DNA of 64,000 nucleotides from Mastigias papua (lineage: Eukaryota; Cnidaria; Scyphozoa; Rhizostomeae; Mastigiidae): assembly GCA_964019165.1 (NCBI GenBank), contig OZ025280.1, forward strand, positions 14,750,428 to 14,814,427, written 5' to 3'. A program made the position numbers and the translations under genes. Positions 11,442-23,860 of this stretch are shown here, piece after piece. Under the pieces are notes generated by a model. The model was given only the letters and a program-made list of their open reading frames with translations, was not told the origin of the DNA and did no database searches. How positions within the stretch are numbered: position 1 is the first letter of the stretch; every line of letters starts with the position of its first letter.

Positions 11442-11850
11442 TTAAATGCCCAAATAGTGTGAAGTGCCCCACATCTGTGAAGTCAAAAGGCAACTTTTCT
11501 CTCCAGTTGCTTTCAATATGTGCAAAAATCCTTCTTGACACTGGTTAGCAAAATCTGTATGAATTGTAGGGATAACTGGCACGCCTTCAACGTAGATTTG
11601 AGTCTCATTAATGTTCAGATTCCTATAGTAGAAAGGATTCTCTGCCCTTGATCCATTAAATGCTGCATTCTCAACAATACCAAACATAACCACTTTTGGA
11701 CCTTTGCCACTAAAAACAGTATCTTCCTCCCAACTATGAACCCCATTCTCAATTAGAGCAGTTGTCATTAAGGGTACTGGTGTGGGATAAAGTGCACGTC
11801 TCCTTTGGAGATTTCTATGAATTTGTGTTGCACCTTGTGGATTCAATCAC
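11442..11850 (-). pseudogene. Polinton capsid-like protein fragment (F54H12.2-like)
   Basis: A 134-residue minus-strand frame carries WEEDTVFSGKGPKVVMFGIV, ENAAFNGSRAENPFYY and NINETQIYVEGVPVIPTIHT. This order of hydrophobic strand, 'AFNGS...NPF', then 'YV.G' resembles the jelly-roll-like proteins that accompany Polinton/Maverick elements and are often annotated as F54H12.2-like. It has no upstream or downstream continuation of that protein, and a Harbinger transposase remnant begins about 80 bp away on the same strand. It may derive from the same element as the polymerase at 3.4-6.1 kb, but orientation and distance do not show it. It is a fragment only; the family call is from memory of the domain and moderately sure. 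Confidence 0.45.
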
Positions 11851-11929
11851 AATCCATTTCTGTTGTTTCATATATCATGCTTCCTTTTATACAGAATGTA
11901 GGAGACAGAAAAGATGTGTACTTCAGAGA

Positions 11930-12835
11930 TTTCATTATCTAAGAATCTACTTCATACCATTCAGTTATGAAGTACAAAGCATGAATAGATAACAACAGGC
12001 ATATCATCCATATTGATATCCAGTACTCTTCTTAGACTTGGGAATCTGCCCTTGAGTCTCCCAAGTGCGCATTCAATAACCATACGTGCTTTACAAAGCA
12101 TTAAGCCAAACTATTGTTCCTGTCTTGTGGCACCTCCATTGGAGTATTCCTTCATTAAATAAGGGAGCAAAGGATATGCAGGATCACCCAAAAGAAAAAC
12201 TGGCACGTCCTTCTCCCCAGGAAGAACCTCTCTTGCACAGCGAGGTATGGTCCCATCACATAAATGTTCATTCAGCTTTGAATTGGCGAAGATTTGTGCA
12301 TCATGCACACTACCAGGCCATTGCACAACTACGTCCATGAAACAGTATTTATAGTCGCAGCAAGCTTGAACACTTAAGCTATAACGAGACTTTCTGTTTA
12401 TATACTCAGTGGGATTCTGCCCAGGTTGCTTGATATCAATGTGTGTACAGTCAACTGCACCTAAGCACTGTGGGAAACCGCAATTAGAGTAGAAGCTTCT
12501 TACGCTGCTCATAACTTCATCTTCTGTTGATGGTTTTCTTATATATTTTGGGCCAAGAACTCTGGCTATGACATAACATGTTAAAGATGGTTTTAGACAT
12601 TGTTGATAATCCAATCCCACATGCATTAGCGATTTTGCGATAATGAGCTTCATCAGCAAGGTAGTATAGAGTGGCAGCAACCTGAAGTTCAACGGAAAGG
12701 CACTTTCTCATTCTTGTATCAGTTTTGCCGAGGTCGGTGCAGAAAGTCGTACTCTTTCATTTGCTGTTCAATATCCAGCACTTCTGCCCTGCCACTGCCC
12801 GATTTTGATGCTTTCGCTAACATCATGCGCTTTTT
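11930..12835 (-). pseudogene. PIF/Harbinger transposase (HARBI1-like), broken
   Basis: The minus strand contains, in order, an N-terminal scrap (KEYDFLHRPRQ), a helix-turn-helix region (LSVELQVAATLYYLADEAHY, then RKIANACGIGLSTMSKTIFN) and, after a frameshift near 12600, a DDE_Tnp_4 core. The core shows GAVDCTHIDIKQP (first Asp), WPGSVHDAQIF (second Asp region) and LGDPAYPLLPYLMKEY (third). After an in-frame TAG near 12112 come ARMVIECALGRLKGRFP (Glu) and VIYSCFVLHN, then a stop near 11963. This is the complete motif set of a Harbinger transposase, about 280 residues, but with one frameshift and one nonsense codon. I found neither the MADF/Myb accessory gene nor clear TIRs next to it. Confidence 0.85.
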
Positions 12836-13516
12836 GCTGTACCTTTTTTAAGTTCTCAAACAACTGGTAAGCGGAACCTTCGAGACATATATTTTATCAA
12901 GTTTAAGAACATGCTACATATTCAGCATGTAGAATGCCGAAGGAAAAATTACCCATCGACATTATTTTCCTCACAAGTGTACACTAGGCTTATATTTGAT
13001 CATATTACATTTCTTTTGTATAAGAATATAAGCCTAAAAAAATGCTAAGGCTCAAAATCACAGAGGTTTAAGAATATGTTATGATTAATTACATATGTTT
13101 ACATGTCAGCCTCAAAATGTGGAAAAATTAACAACAGACAGCCTGAACCTCAATTTTAAAGGTGCTTATAAAAAAGAGTGTATAAGAATATAGTTTACAA
13201 CAGTATATAAAACAGTATATTAAGCTCAAAATAAACAATTGAGAATATTGATTCTCTGCATAAAATTTGGCATTTGTGCAATATTTGTTATACGATAGGA
13301 TCTAGTGCCGAGAAATAGCGTAGGTGATCCAAATTGCTGTAACTTGTTACCTTCTTCATATCCAAGAGCTGCTTCAACATGCGTATGTCATGCTAGCATG
13401 CGGACGTGTGTTTGAAAGCTCTTCACAAATATGTAATTTAGTTACTTTGGGTGATACTTTGGTTTTTCTGTCTTTTACTAATAATTATGTAAGTTTAGAT
13501 TTAACATTTATCAAGA
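12836..13516. other. No gene recognised; possible LINE 5' UTR at the right end
   Basis: AT-rich sequence. The last 200 bases before 13517 could be the 5' untranslated region of the LINE that follows, but its 5' end is not visible as a sequence boundary. Confidence 0.4.
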
Positions 13517-14263
13517 ATGGCTTCAGAGGAGAATGATAACCGATTGGATGACATTATCAAGTTGATTAAAGGAGTATCCGCGCAACATAATGCAGATTTT
13601 CAGAAATTGGACGCCCGTTTGACAAACTTTGAAAAGTTGATGTCTTTCATTAATAATCAATTTGAGAACTTTAAGAAGACTACGGAAAACATTTTGAAAG
13701 CAAATATCAAGTTAGAAAAGAGGAATGAAGAATTGACCGAAGAGTTAAAACAGGTTAAGAAAGAGTTGGGAATTTCTAAGAAACATGTCGATGATCTGGA
13801 GCAATATGGGAGACGTGATTGTGTCGAATTTAATGGGATTCTGCAAGAACAAAATGAAGACGTAGAGAATCTGGTGATCAAGACTGGCATAATGCTTGAT
13901 ATTCAAATTGAATCAAAAGATATTCAGGCCTGCCACTGAATGGGAAAGAAACAAGATGCACCAATAATCTGCAACTTTTTAAATAGGAAAACGGCGGCCG
14001 CATTTCTCAAAGCTAAGAGTCAAACGAAAAAATCTTTTAAAGGAGAAAAGCTTGGGCTTAAAGAGCATCCTGATTGCAAGATTTATATCAATGAAAGCCT
14101 CACGAAAAGAAACAAGGAGTTGTTATACAAAGTTCGAATGAAGAAGCTTGAAAAGAACTGGAAATTCGTATGGAGTCGCAATGGAATTATATATGCACGA
14201 AAAGATGAAAACTCCGAATTCGTCAGAATCAATGATGAAAAAGACATTTCGAAAATGGTTTAG
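13517..14263 (+). pseudogene. LINE ORF1: coiled coil plus FP-like C-terminal domain
   Basis: The start MASEENDNRLDDIIKLIKG is followed by a long coiled coil (about residues 30-105, with heptads such as NFEKLMSFINNQFENFK and ELTEELKQVKKELG). YGRRDCVEFNGI comes next. The frame meets a TGA at 13937 and continues in the same frame with MGKKQDAPIICNFLNRKTAA. The C-terminal block ESLTKRNKELLYKVRMKKL and WKFVWSRNGIIYARKDE resembles the baculoviral FP-type domain common in ORF1 proteins of CR1/Jockey-group LINEs. It probably bound the element's RNA and trimerised through the coiled coil. A single nonsense codon, plausibly CGA to TGA, is the only lesion seen, so without it the frame is 249 residues long. 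Confidence 0.75.
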
Positions 14264-14354
14264 CGGTATCTCGTTCTTTTTTGTGACTTTATATTACTAT
14301 ATATTTACATTTACTCTATGTTTAATTTCTTTCTAATAAATAAGCCCCTCCATC

Positions 14355-16980
14355 ATGATGGATGATTTACTATGCCCAAAATGTGATTTAACTGTTTCGG
14401 ATGACCACAATTCAATATTTTGTGATGTGTGTAAAAATTAATTGCTGTTATTTACCGTCATCCAAGAATGAAAAATGACTATGATTTTTTGAACTACATA
14501 TCAAATACCATTTCAAGTAAAATTAAAAAGGAAAAGAAAGCAGTGATTATCACTGGTGATTTCAACATAAATCTATTAAACATTGATTCTGATGATTATA
14601 CAAATGACTTCTTAAATTTACTCCTTTCTAACTTCTACCAACCTCATATTCTCCAGCCAACAAGAATCATAAATATTAATAAACCAACTTTGATTGACAA
14701 TATCTTCTTACATTCAATTGAGTTTGATACAACTAGTGGTAATTTAACAACTCCTATCTCAGATCATTTGCCTAATTTTATATTTTGGCATAACGTGAAT
14801 GTTAAAGTTAAAAAACTCTCTAGAGGCTTCTACCGTGATTTTAAAACTTTTAACCCTGATGAATATGTGTTTGACCATCGTAATGCAGCTGTAGAAGAGA
14901 ACATATTATCAGTTGAAGGGGCCAACGAGCAATACAATACATTTCATGAACTATTAACCAATAATATACAAAAACACGTCCCATTGAAACCAATTTCAAG
15001 AAAAATGCACAAGCAACGTCAAAAGCCTTGGATTACTAAAGGTATTTTGAAATCAATATCAATCAAAAATAAACATTATAAAAAAATTATGAATACAAAA
15101 AAGTCTGACTTTTATAAGAAATACAAATATTACAGAGATCAAATTAATCACCTTATTAGAAAGAGTAAAAGAATTATTATATTACCTATGTTGAAAACTT
15201 CAAAACAAACTCTAAAAAACTTTGGTCTGGAGTTACAGAAATCATAAACAAGAACATAAATGATAAAAATCCTATCCTAAATTTACAAGTAAATGGGAAA
15301 ATCGTTTCAGACAATAAAATAATTGCTAACTCATTTAATAAGTACTTCACAACAATAGCACAAAAATTACAAGAAAACATGAAGCCATCATCAGTTCACT
15401 TTTCTAAGTATATGCATATCAACTATCCTGATAGTATATTCTTAGATCCAGTGACTCCCGAAGAAGTAGACGATATCATTGCTAATCTAGATGACACAAA
15501 AGCAAACGACTCCTATGATATTCCCCCTAAATTAATTAAGCTTGTTCGTCATACTCTTTCAAAACCATTCTCTATTATTGCTAACTCGTCGTTCTCAGAA
15601 GGAGTATTCCCTGATAAATTGAAATTTGCTAAGTTTACACCAATTTACAAAAGTAAATCAAAACTAGAAATTGGAAACTATCGTCCTATTTCAATCCTTC
15701 CTATATTTAGTAAAATACTCGAAAAATTAATGAACCATCGTTTGGTTCAGTTCCTAAATAAACACAATATTATCTTTGAACACCAATATGGATTTCAAAA
15801 AATTAAATCCACTACTTCAGCAATTCTGGAGCTTCAATCACAATTAATTAATAATATTGAGAATAACCTTACATCATGTTGCATATTTCTTGATTTGTCC
15901 AAAGCATTTGATACAGTCAACCACAAAATTCTATGAGATAAACTAGAGCACTATGGAATAAGGGGAGTAGGTCTTACCTGGTTTAAATGATACTTAGATA
16001 ATAGAACTCAAATTGTTACTGTAAATGGTGAGAACTCTAAAGAATTGAATGTTAATTGTGGTCTCCCACAAGGGAGCGTATTAGGCCTCCTCCTTTTCTT
16101 GCTTTATATTAATGACATATATAACTCTTCCAAAGTCCTTGACTTTCGTCTCTTTTCTGACGACACAAGTATTTTATTTGCTGATAAAAGTCTAAATACA
16201 ATCGAACAGAAAGTCAATTATGAAATGACAAATGTTTCTGAATGGCTTTTAGCTAATAAGTTATCACTTAATGTATCAAAATCTAACTTTCTTATAGTAA
16301 GACCTCATAAAAATAATAGAATTATAAACATAAAAATAAATGACAAAAACTTAAAACAAGAAGCCTTCTCAAAATACCTTGGTGTATTAATTGATGAAAA
16401 ACTTAACTGGAAACAACATATAAATCAATTAAATACTAAAATTTCCAAAAGTATTGGTATCCTTTACACATTAAGATGTCTTGTACCAAAAAGCACTCTC
16501 GTAACAGTATACAACTCTTTTATTCAATCACATGTTCTTTATGGACTTTTAAACTGGGGTTGTGCTAATAAAACCACTCTAGAATCATTGAAGATAAATT
16601 TACGTAAAGCTGTCAGAGTTATAGATTTTGCTTCTTATACAGCACACTCAGAACCGATTTTTAAACGCTTCAAATTATTAAACTTAGATAATCTTTACAA
16701 GCTCGAGACAGCGAAATTTATGTTTCAAACTAATCAGGAAAATAGTGGAAACTCTCTTCAAAAAGAATTTATAAAAACTAGTAATTTGCATTGCTATAAT
16801 ACTAGACAATCATCTGATCTTGGATTCTCTCTTCCATTTATTTCTACAAATTTCAAAAGGAATTTTCTAACATTTGATGGTGTTAAGATCTGGAACTCCT
16901 TGCCATTAGAAATTAAGAGCACCCGCAACAAACATCCATTTAAAAAAATGATGAAAAAATACCTTCTACAGAGCTCCTAA
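14355..16980 (+). pseudogene. LINE ORF2: endonuclease and reverse transcriptase, broken
   Basis: It begins with a PHD-like zinc finger (MDDLLCPKCDLTV, IFCDVCKN; 14355-14440). It then jumps directly into the middle of an APE-type endonuclease (AVIYRHP near 14444, VIITGDFNINLLNID near 14550, ISDHLP near 14757), so several hundred bases of N-terminal endonuclease are missing. The linker changes frame near 15176. The RT shows YRPISILPIFSKILEKLMN, HQYGFQKIKSTTSA, motif A IFLDLSKAFDTVNHKIL followed by TGA (15934), a second TGA (15987), GLPQGSVLG and LFSDDTSILFA (motif C, with FSDD in place of the usual FADD). The thumb/C-terminal region is complete to 16980. Two stops, one frameshift and the deletion make it dead. 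Confidence 0.85.
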
Positions 16981-17434
16981 GAAGCTATACTTTATTAATT
17001 TATTGAATATTTCAAAAAAAAAATTTCTATATTTCTTAAATATATTCCAACCAACGACTTTTACCAGCCTACTGCCTTAGACTTTTGTTCTTTTTCCTTT
17101 TCGATTGTTTTCTCTTTATCATCTTTGATCCCATTACTTACCATATTTTACTTTCTTAAAATTATATTGTTACTGTTATTGTTACTGTTATGTTTAGTTT
17201 CAAACTTAATATATATCATAATGTTGTATTAACACGTCGTTAGGTCATATGACTCGATAGCTCTTCGTGAGTTTTTTTCATGTGTCCTTCGGTTTAACAA
17301 AATTAACTTACCTGTATATCTAGTTATTTTACTATCAAAATTGTCAATTTTTTATATTTCAGTATTAGTAAGTGGTATATTGTACTTAATTGTTGTTTTA
17401 CTGATAAAAAATATTGAGTTGACTTGAGTTGAGT

Positions 17435-18429
17435 TCAACGGCTTTCCAGGCATTTTTAACTCAGTCTTTCTCCTTGTACCCTTTGTCAGCCTTGTCATAT
17501 AAACAAGTATACTTTCTAACTTCCTCAGCAAGACGTTTATCCTCCTCGATGTTACGACTTGTTCTTCCCATTCTTGGCTTAGATTTCTCCTCTTAGTTTG
17601 GAAAACCTGGTTCAGAACTGAACTTGCGTGACAGACACTACATTGTTTTGTAGGAATGGAACAAACGAATTCCTCATGACGCAAATCGGAAAAGCGGTCA
17701 ACTTTGAAGTGGCGATTATCCAAAGCGATTATATCAAACAAGTTTGTGATAATCACCCTAGTGTGAACCAGGCTTAAATGAATCTTGCCAACATCTATGA
17801 CCAACATCAAAGGATTCTACCTGTACAGTGGCTATGTTATTCCTAGGAGGAATAAGTGTACCAATTTTAATGAGTTGGCTAAGTAGGACACTTTGTGCAA
17901 AAATACTAGATTCTACATCTGATTTACCACCTCTCCCTTTCACAAGTGAAAATGATGAGCAAGGTCTATTACCTATTTGCTCTTCTTCCAGCATTCCAGA
18001 AGGCTCACTATTTCTATGACTTCCTGCCCTTTTCTTCTCAGCTCTTGCTACTGTTGAGCCATTGGCTTCCGCTTCTATAACTCGAATGTGCAAAAGCGTC
18101 CAATGTTTTACTTGGCTAACAGCAGTGTAAGATGGACCTCTCTCTCCAGTAAGCAAATCACACATGACACTTTCATCATTCACATGAAAGTGCTGAATGC
18201 ACGACTTTTTTATGTTCTCCAGAGTTTTATCACCCACCAATGGTAGCATTGTAAGTGGGCCAATCCAGGAGTATTTTTGGCCTTTCCCTTCAACAGACGC
18301 AGAAAGCTGCTGCACTGTTAGATACTCCTGTTCAATCTCATCCACTTTCTTGCCCAGTCGTCTTGCCTTCATTTTATTTACACAGTTTTCCATTGCTTTC
18401 TCTTCGAAGACATGCTGCAACGTCTTCAA
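17435..18429 (-). pseudogene. Unidentified minus-strand reading frame(s), possibly host-derived
   Basis: A 223-residue frame (17758-18429) begins MKTLQHVFEEKAMENCVNKM and includes LTMLPLVGDKTLENIKKSC and CDLLTGERGPSYTAVSQVKH. It is open upstream of that Met to about 18469, so the Met is not necessarily the start. It overlaps a second frame (down to 17352) with CSVCHASSVLNQVFQTKRRN and GTRRKTELKMPGKPLNS, suggesting one frameshifted protein. Composition is protein-like and there are no transposase motifs I know. The 3' end of the LINE abuts it at about 17434, so it may be a gene fragment interrupted by that insertion. A minus-strand ATG at about 18523 (MAEWK) precedes it but runs into a stop. 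The function is unknown. Confidence 0.35.
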
Positions 18430-18469
18430 GGTCCAAAGGGAATGCTCCTCAACAGCTTCTAAAATGCTG

Positions 18470-18926
18470 TTACACTAATAGTTCCTTCACAGTTGTCTCC
18501 TGACCTCTACATCTCACTTCCATTCCGCCATTCTTTGTCACTTCCACAGATTACACCAGCGAAAAGGATTCTGGGTAATGTGGCACGCCACGGCGAGAAT
18601 TCAATGTCATTTCAATCGTGTTTCATTTGAAAAAAAAATTAATGTAATTGTTTTACTTAGAAAAAAATTAGTTTTACTTCTTTTCCTCCGTTTAAAATGA
18701 ATTTAATGTCATTCCAGTTCACTTTCTCTGTTGGAAAACAATTATTGTAATATATTTTTTTGCCATTTTTAAAAATAAATTAATTTCATTGTTTGATTGA
18801 GAAAAACAAGGAATGTATCGGAAAAAAAACCGTTAAAGAAGTGAAAGAAAAATAAGAAAAATAAACATAAAAGAAAAGTCAATGTAAACAAAAGGTAAGA
18901 AAACAATTTGCAAAGAAGGTTTTGCA
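18470..18926. other. AT-rich spacer, no gene recognised
   Basis: Contains long A/T runs; short minus-strand Leu/Phe-rich frames here are composition artefacts. Confidence 0.5.
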
Positions 18927-20276
18927 TTACATAATCATTTTTATCATCAAACAGCATATGGCACACCTAGGCCACCATAGTCCAGAGATATATTCTACTT
19001 TCATAAACCAGCCCAAGAGACTGTTCAAAAACTTTATGACTTCACATTTCACAAGATGAATTTTAGGTTCTTCTGACTGAAGAGTTTTATTTACATTTGA
19101 AAATAAGGGCAAAACTGATTGATAGAACATCAGATAAACTTCAGTGTTTTTATCTTCAAAATATGCTTTCAATCTAATGAGTCGTTTGTCACTTTTTGAA
19201 CTGTTTTGACTATTGAAGTAAGCTTCCAGGGTCTTATATTGTTTCAGCACTCTAGTGATACACAGCTCCTTGCTTGCCCATCTTGTAGCTCCATACTTCA
19301 AAACTTTTCTATATTCCTGATCACAGACATCACAATATTCCTTCAATGTAGATAGTCTCTTTGTGCTGTTATCAAAGTAGTAAAAGAGGTCTACCAACAA
19401 GTCACCAACATCAAAACCTGTTGCTTCAGCAAAGGCATCTGATCCTGCCTTTGCAGTATTGTGAATAATATGGCACGGACATCCAAATGTATAAAGTGAG
19501 CCAGTTTTCTTCATGAAGTGAGTGAATAATCCCTTGTGTTTTCTCATGTTAACAGAGGCATTGTCCAAACTCAAGCCAATGCAGTTTTTCCAAGGACTGC
19601 TTTCTTTTTCAAAAATATCTGACACTCTATGGAACATTCCTGCTGCTGAACAATCACTGACAAGAGCCATATTCCAAAACAGAGAACTGATTTCACCTTT
19701 GTTAACGTCATAAATCGTCACAACAAGTGGATACATGCTTTCAGTTCCTGTATCACTGCTTCCATCAACAAAAAGGCTAGATGGTTCAGCTCTGAGCAAG
19801 TCCAGAATGTAAGAATGAAGTGATGGAGCAATAGCATGATTAATGATACATGCAGTTTTTGTTGCTTCACATCCATAAGTAGCTGCTATTTTACTGTCAG
19901 GAAACATTTTCCTAAAAAGAGGGCCAGCATGCGAGGAGCATTCAAATGGCACATTATGCTCTAGAATAAAACCTGTAAATAAGATTTCTGCATTTGTGAC
20001 CTGCTCAGCTTCGGTACTACCACGTACAAAACAAGTATCAATTGATGTTGTTGCTGCTATATCTTTAGCCACCTTCTGATGCTGAGAGCCGCCAATATGT
20101 CGCTTTACGTCCAACAGCCCTTGGTGGTGAATAGTGAATGAGCAGTCACATATTGTGCATGTAGCTCTTTGCTTGCTAGACGTAGGCTGAATACATGGGT
20201 AGTGAGCGCTCCACGAACATTGAAAGGAACAATATGAATGCTTCCTTTTCTTAACACCTTTCTGGCTCGACGCCAT
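18927..20276 (-). pseudogene. hAT-type transposase, 3'-truncated
   Basis: A 449-residue uninterrupted frame starts at 20276 with MASSQKGVKKRKHSYCSFQC. A zinc finger follows (residues about 38-68: TCTICDCSF and VKRHIGGSQHQK, C-x2-C...H-x4-5-H). The core contains SLFVDGSSDTGTESMYPLVV (first Asp region), WKNCIGLSLDNASVNMRKHK, YTFGCPCHIIHNTAK and LKYGATRWASKE (the RW motif of hAT proteins). It ends inside the region before the C-terminal dimerisation domain (FLNSLLGWFMKVEYISGLWW, then unrelated residues to a stop), so the dimerisation segment is missing. The architecture matches the animal hAT group related to SCAND3/ZBED-type domesticated genes. The open frame suggests either recent truncation or domestication; I see no intact partner. 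Confidence 0.75.
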
Positions 20277-20379
20277 GATTCTAACTTGAAATATGCGTAG
20301 GTATCAGTTTTTCTTTCTAGAGGGTTTTTTGAATGGGTGAGCAGGTGTACAATAGATTATGCGGGTCTGACCCGCGAAT

Positions 20380-20965
20380 CGTGGGTCAGTTGGGAGGTAT
20401 GCAACTCCTAATCTTACAGTGTACTCAGATGCTTCACTCTCTGGGTGGAGTGCTGCTCGTGGTTCAATATCTTCTGGGGGTCGCTGGTCCCTTAATGAAG
20501 CTTTGTACCATACCACCATACTAGAACTTGTAAGAGCCTATGTAACCTTCAAAAGTGTTAGATTAGAACTTGCTGATAAAAATGTTCAGTTAATGCTGGG
20601 TAATACAATTACCATTTTGGTCGTTAATCATATGAGTACTAATTATACCCATTTGTGGAATACAATGGCAGTAAAGATCTGGAGTCTTTGTCAGGACAAC
20701 CGAATCTGGATTACTGCCTGTCATAGTCCAGGTGAAGAAAATAGTATAGCGGAAAAGGAATCTTGTTGATTCTTTAAGCAGAATGTAGAAAGGATGTTAT
20801 CAAAGCAATGCCTACTTAGCACTTTATCTTGCTTAAAATGTCGTCCAGACATTGATCTTCTTGCTTCAAGATTTAACGAACAGTTTGATAAATAGTGTTC
20901 TCTATGGCCAGATCCAACTGCCTTTGCCATTGATGCATTAGCTCTCTTTTGGTCTATTTTAAAAT
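20380..20965 (+). pseudogene. DIRS-type retrotransposon RNase H fragment
   Basis: The frame reads YSDASLSGWSAARGS and GGRWSLNEALYHTTILEL, followed by VNHMSTNYTHLWNTMAVKIW and ITACHSPGEENSIAEKES. It ends with PDIDLLASRFNEQFDK, a stop, and WPDPTAFAIDALAL. This is the RNase H domain and following 'DLFASR...DAFSL' region of DIRS1-like elements: DAS with the first catalytic Asp, E in the NEA/LEL region, and an altered DN (GNT in place of DNT). Two nonsense codons are present (20767-20769 and 20893-20895). No tyrosine recombinase or RT part is next to it. The part from 20616 on is included in the tandem duplication and reappears at 27062. Confidence 0.7.
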
Positions 20966-22118
20966 TTTACTACTTTACTACCTTTAGCTTACTTTACTAC
21001 CTTCTGAGACATGTGGTGCTCAGTGATATACATTTGATATGGAATCATACACAAGTAGATATAACAGACCATTACACACTGCTGAAGTCTTAATTAGGGG
21101 AAGCTTTCTTTTGCCCTGATAGTAGTGCTACATCTATTTTTAGCTATCAGCGAAACGTGAACAATCATTCAGTGGTACTTGAATGGTAATCTTTGGCAGA
21201 AACTGTTTAAGACAGCAAAACCTTCTCTTGCTAAGAAGTCTTTCCTCACCATTTAGGAGACAGTAAAACTGGAAACTCTATTGCACACAATATTTGAATG
21301 ATTATAGCCATTTCATAAGTGTCATGTGTCTGTTGTACATATGCATAAATATATAAATTGAACACTAGTGAGCAAAAGATTTATGGAATATGTTCTAGAG
21401 TTCAGGATGGGACAGCACCAAATTCAAAATGTTCTTCATCTCCAGGTGGAGGGAAATATATCCTGATACAGTTGACAGCATATGAGGATATCATACCTCT
21501 AATTTGCTTCAATAAACATACCTATGAGTCCATCTTACATCTATCCATATGTAATATGTCTATCCATTTTGTAGGTTGGACCATCCTAGAGATCTTCCTA
21601 CTAGTAAAGCTTGTAACCATGCTACCCCACGTGCACAACAAATGGGTGAAGGAAAACACATGGAAATTCTTTTTGTCATCTGTGAGGCATGTAAACCAGT
21701 TCTCTTTCATGAACACTTTATGTTTTCAGCAAGCTGTGTAAAAGTGTTTTTCCCATTCTTCACAACATATACACCCCAGCACATGGTTACACTCACATTG
21801 AGATGTAGCAGCATAGGAGCAACAGTCTTTACATCTTTATGTCTACTGGTACACTGTAATCCACTGACTTGCTAAACAGACAATTAACTCTCGTTCCTTC
21901 ATCTGAGGAGTGCAACAACAATTTACATGAAAAAGACGGGGCAGAAGATGACAAATTCACAAAGAAAGCAAGACTAGGACATAAAAACAGAGGAAACACA
22001 AAAGACAGAAACCGGGAAGTATGCAAATAAAAGTTGTCTACATACTTAATATAAATTGCTACTGAACTGAACATTCAGCCATAGTTTAGGCTTTGGAACA
22101 GATATATTCCAAATCTTT
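20966..22118 (+). other. Spacer inside duplication, no gene recognised
   Basis: It holds several frames of 60-127 residues (for example 21358-21741) with no motif I recognise. The same stretch recurs at 27412-31567, where the pogo-like element interrupts it at 28138. Confidence 0.5.
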
Positions 22119-23860
22119 TTGATGCTAGTATTTATCCTAGACAAGGCTGTGCGGGGTTTGTCTCTTCTCCCATACACTGGTTCTGGTCATTTGAGTGATG
22201 CCTGTAAAAAGGACATAAATCGAACGTTTTTGACTAATCATGTTGTTGCCCGCTTTGTCGCCAACCAAGAACATGTTCACCCCTCCTTTGAGATTTTAAG
22301 CCCATTATCGTCAACAAGCAGCTCAGCTTCATTTTCACTGTCATTTTCCAATCCTTCATCTTTCTCAAATGCTCATAGCCAAAAGCCATCAAAAGATGCA
22401 GAAAAACTTCCAAGATATAAGCAGTCTAGACTACCTTTCCTTCAAAGCGCTCAGACAATTCCCTGAAAGTCCAAGTACCCACAGGTAACTACACTGCTAC
22501 TATTAACCATTGTGAAGTATCAGTGGATGAAGACACAAAATCTCTGCCTTCTCAGCATTGTCACATTGATAAGTATGATATTGGTACCTTCTTTGAAAGG
22601 GCACCCAATCTTCCTGATGATGTTACATTGGATATTTTGGAAAATATTTGGAAACCTGACTATACTTTCCAGTGTCCTACAAAGGACATCTATGGAAGAA
22701 AAAGAATAGTTAATGTCATGTGGTTGGAGGACTTTCCTTGGCTTGCATATTCAAGCAATCTTGATGGAGCTTCTTGCCTCCCATGTGTTCTTTTTGGCAG
22801 GCGGATTGGGGTGAATCCTGCAAAAAATGATAAGCTGATGAGGGACCCCTTGATCAAGTGGTAATCTGCAAGTCAAAGGTTTAGAGATCAAGGGAGTAGC
22901 TCAGAAATCCACAATACTGCTGTTGCTACAATGGATTAATTTCAAAACAAAACGAAACATAAACAGAGATCAATTCTTGAAATAAAAACTAAAGGTGCTG
23001 CTAAGACTGTAACTGAAATTAGGAAAAAACGTAGATCAATTGCAAAACCTGTCCTCTTGTGTGCACAGCAAAAACATTCAATTGCATGGTCACAGAGATG
23101 ACTCTACATATTATGAAAGTTGGGACTGTGGAAATTTCCAAGCTCTTCTTGATTTCAGGGTGGATAGTGGAGATGCATGCTTAAAGGAACACTTTGAAAC
23201 AGCCTCTAAGAATGCCACTTATTGTTCAAAATCAACACAAAATGAGCTTATTTCTTGCTGCTCTGATTTGATCAATAATCAGATTATAATGGAAATAAAA
23301 GAGTGTCGTTTCTTCTCTATCCTTGCTGATGAAGTGTCTGATTGTTCAAATAGATAACAGATGCCATTGGTAGTCAGGTATGTTGATGGGAATGGGAGAA
23401 GTCAGGAAGGATTCCCAAAACTTGTTCAATGCAGTACTAGAACCTCTCGGAAAGCTCTAACGGATAACTTATTTTGTCCTTACGGAATGATTTTAAGTTA
23501 GATATTATGCAGTGCAGAGGCCAATGATGTGATGGTGCAGGCAACATGGCTGGGAAATAGTCTGGTGTTGCAGTGAGAAGTCTTGAAGTAAACAGAGTAG
23601 CCCTATAAACCCATTGTGCCTCGCACAGGCTTAACCGTTTTTGTTACTGCTGCTTGTAAGATCCAGACCATTAAGAATATGATGGACAATCTGAAAAAAA
23701 TTTCCAATTGTTGTCAATAAGTCTCCTAAGCGTCAGGCACTCTTGGAAGAAATGGTCACAAAACACCTCCCGACTTATTCACACACCAAAGTATTTGATC
23801 CATGCTGAACTAGGTAGATCCTTCGTATCAATGGCTTGAGTCATTTTCTGGAAATGTATA

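Larger units (their letters stand above)
13517..17434 (+). mobile_element. Non-LTR retrotransposon, CR1/Jockey-like, internally deleted
   Basis: ORF1 (13517-14263) and ORF2 (14355-16980) are in the usual LINE order, followed by an AT-rich 3' UTR. The element ends in short TTGAGTTGAC-like repeats at about 17413-17434, the kind of short tandem 3' terminus used by CR1/L2-group LINEs instead of a long poly(A). The clade is inferred from the ORF1 FP-like C-terminus, the PHD-like finger at the start of ORF2 and the RT sequence style. The element is inactive. Confidence 0.8.

Noticed and set aside
21358..21741. 127-residue frame, repeated in copy B at 27804
   Set aside because: Its presence in both copies only reflects the duplication; the sequence has no known domain.
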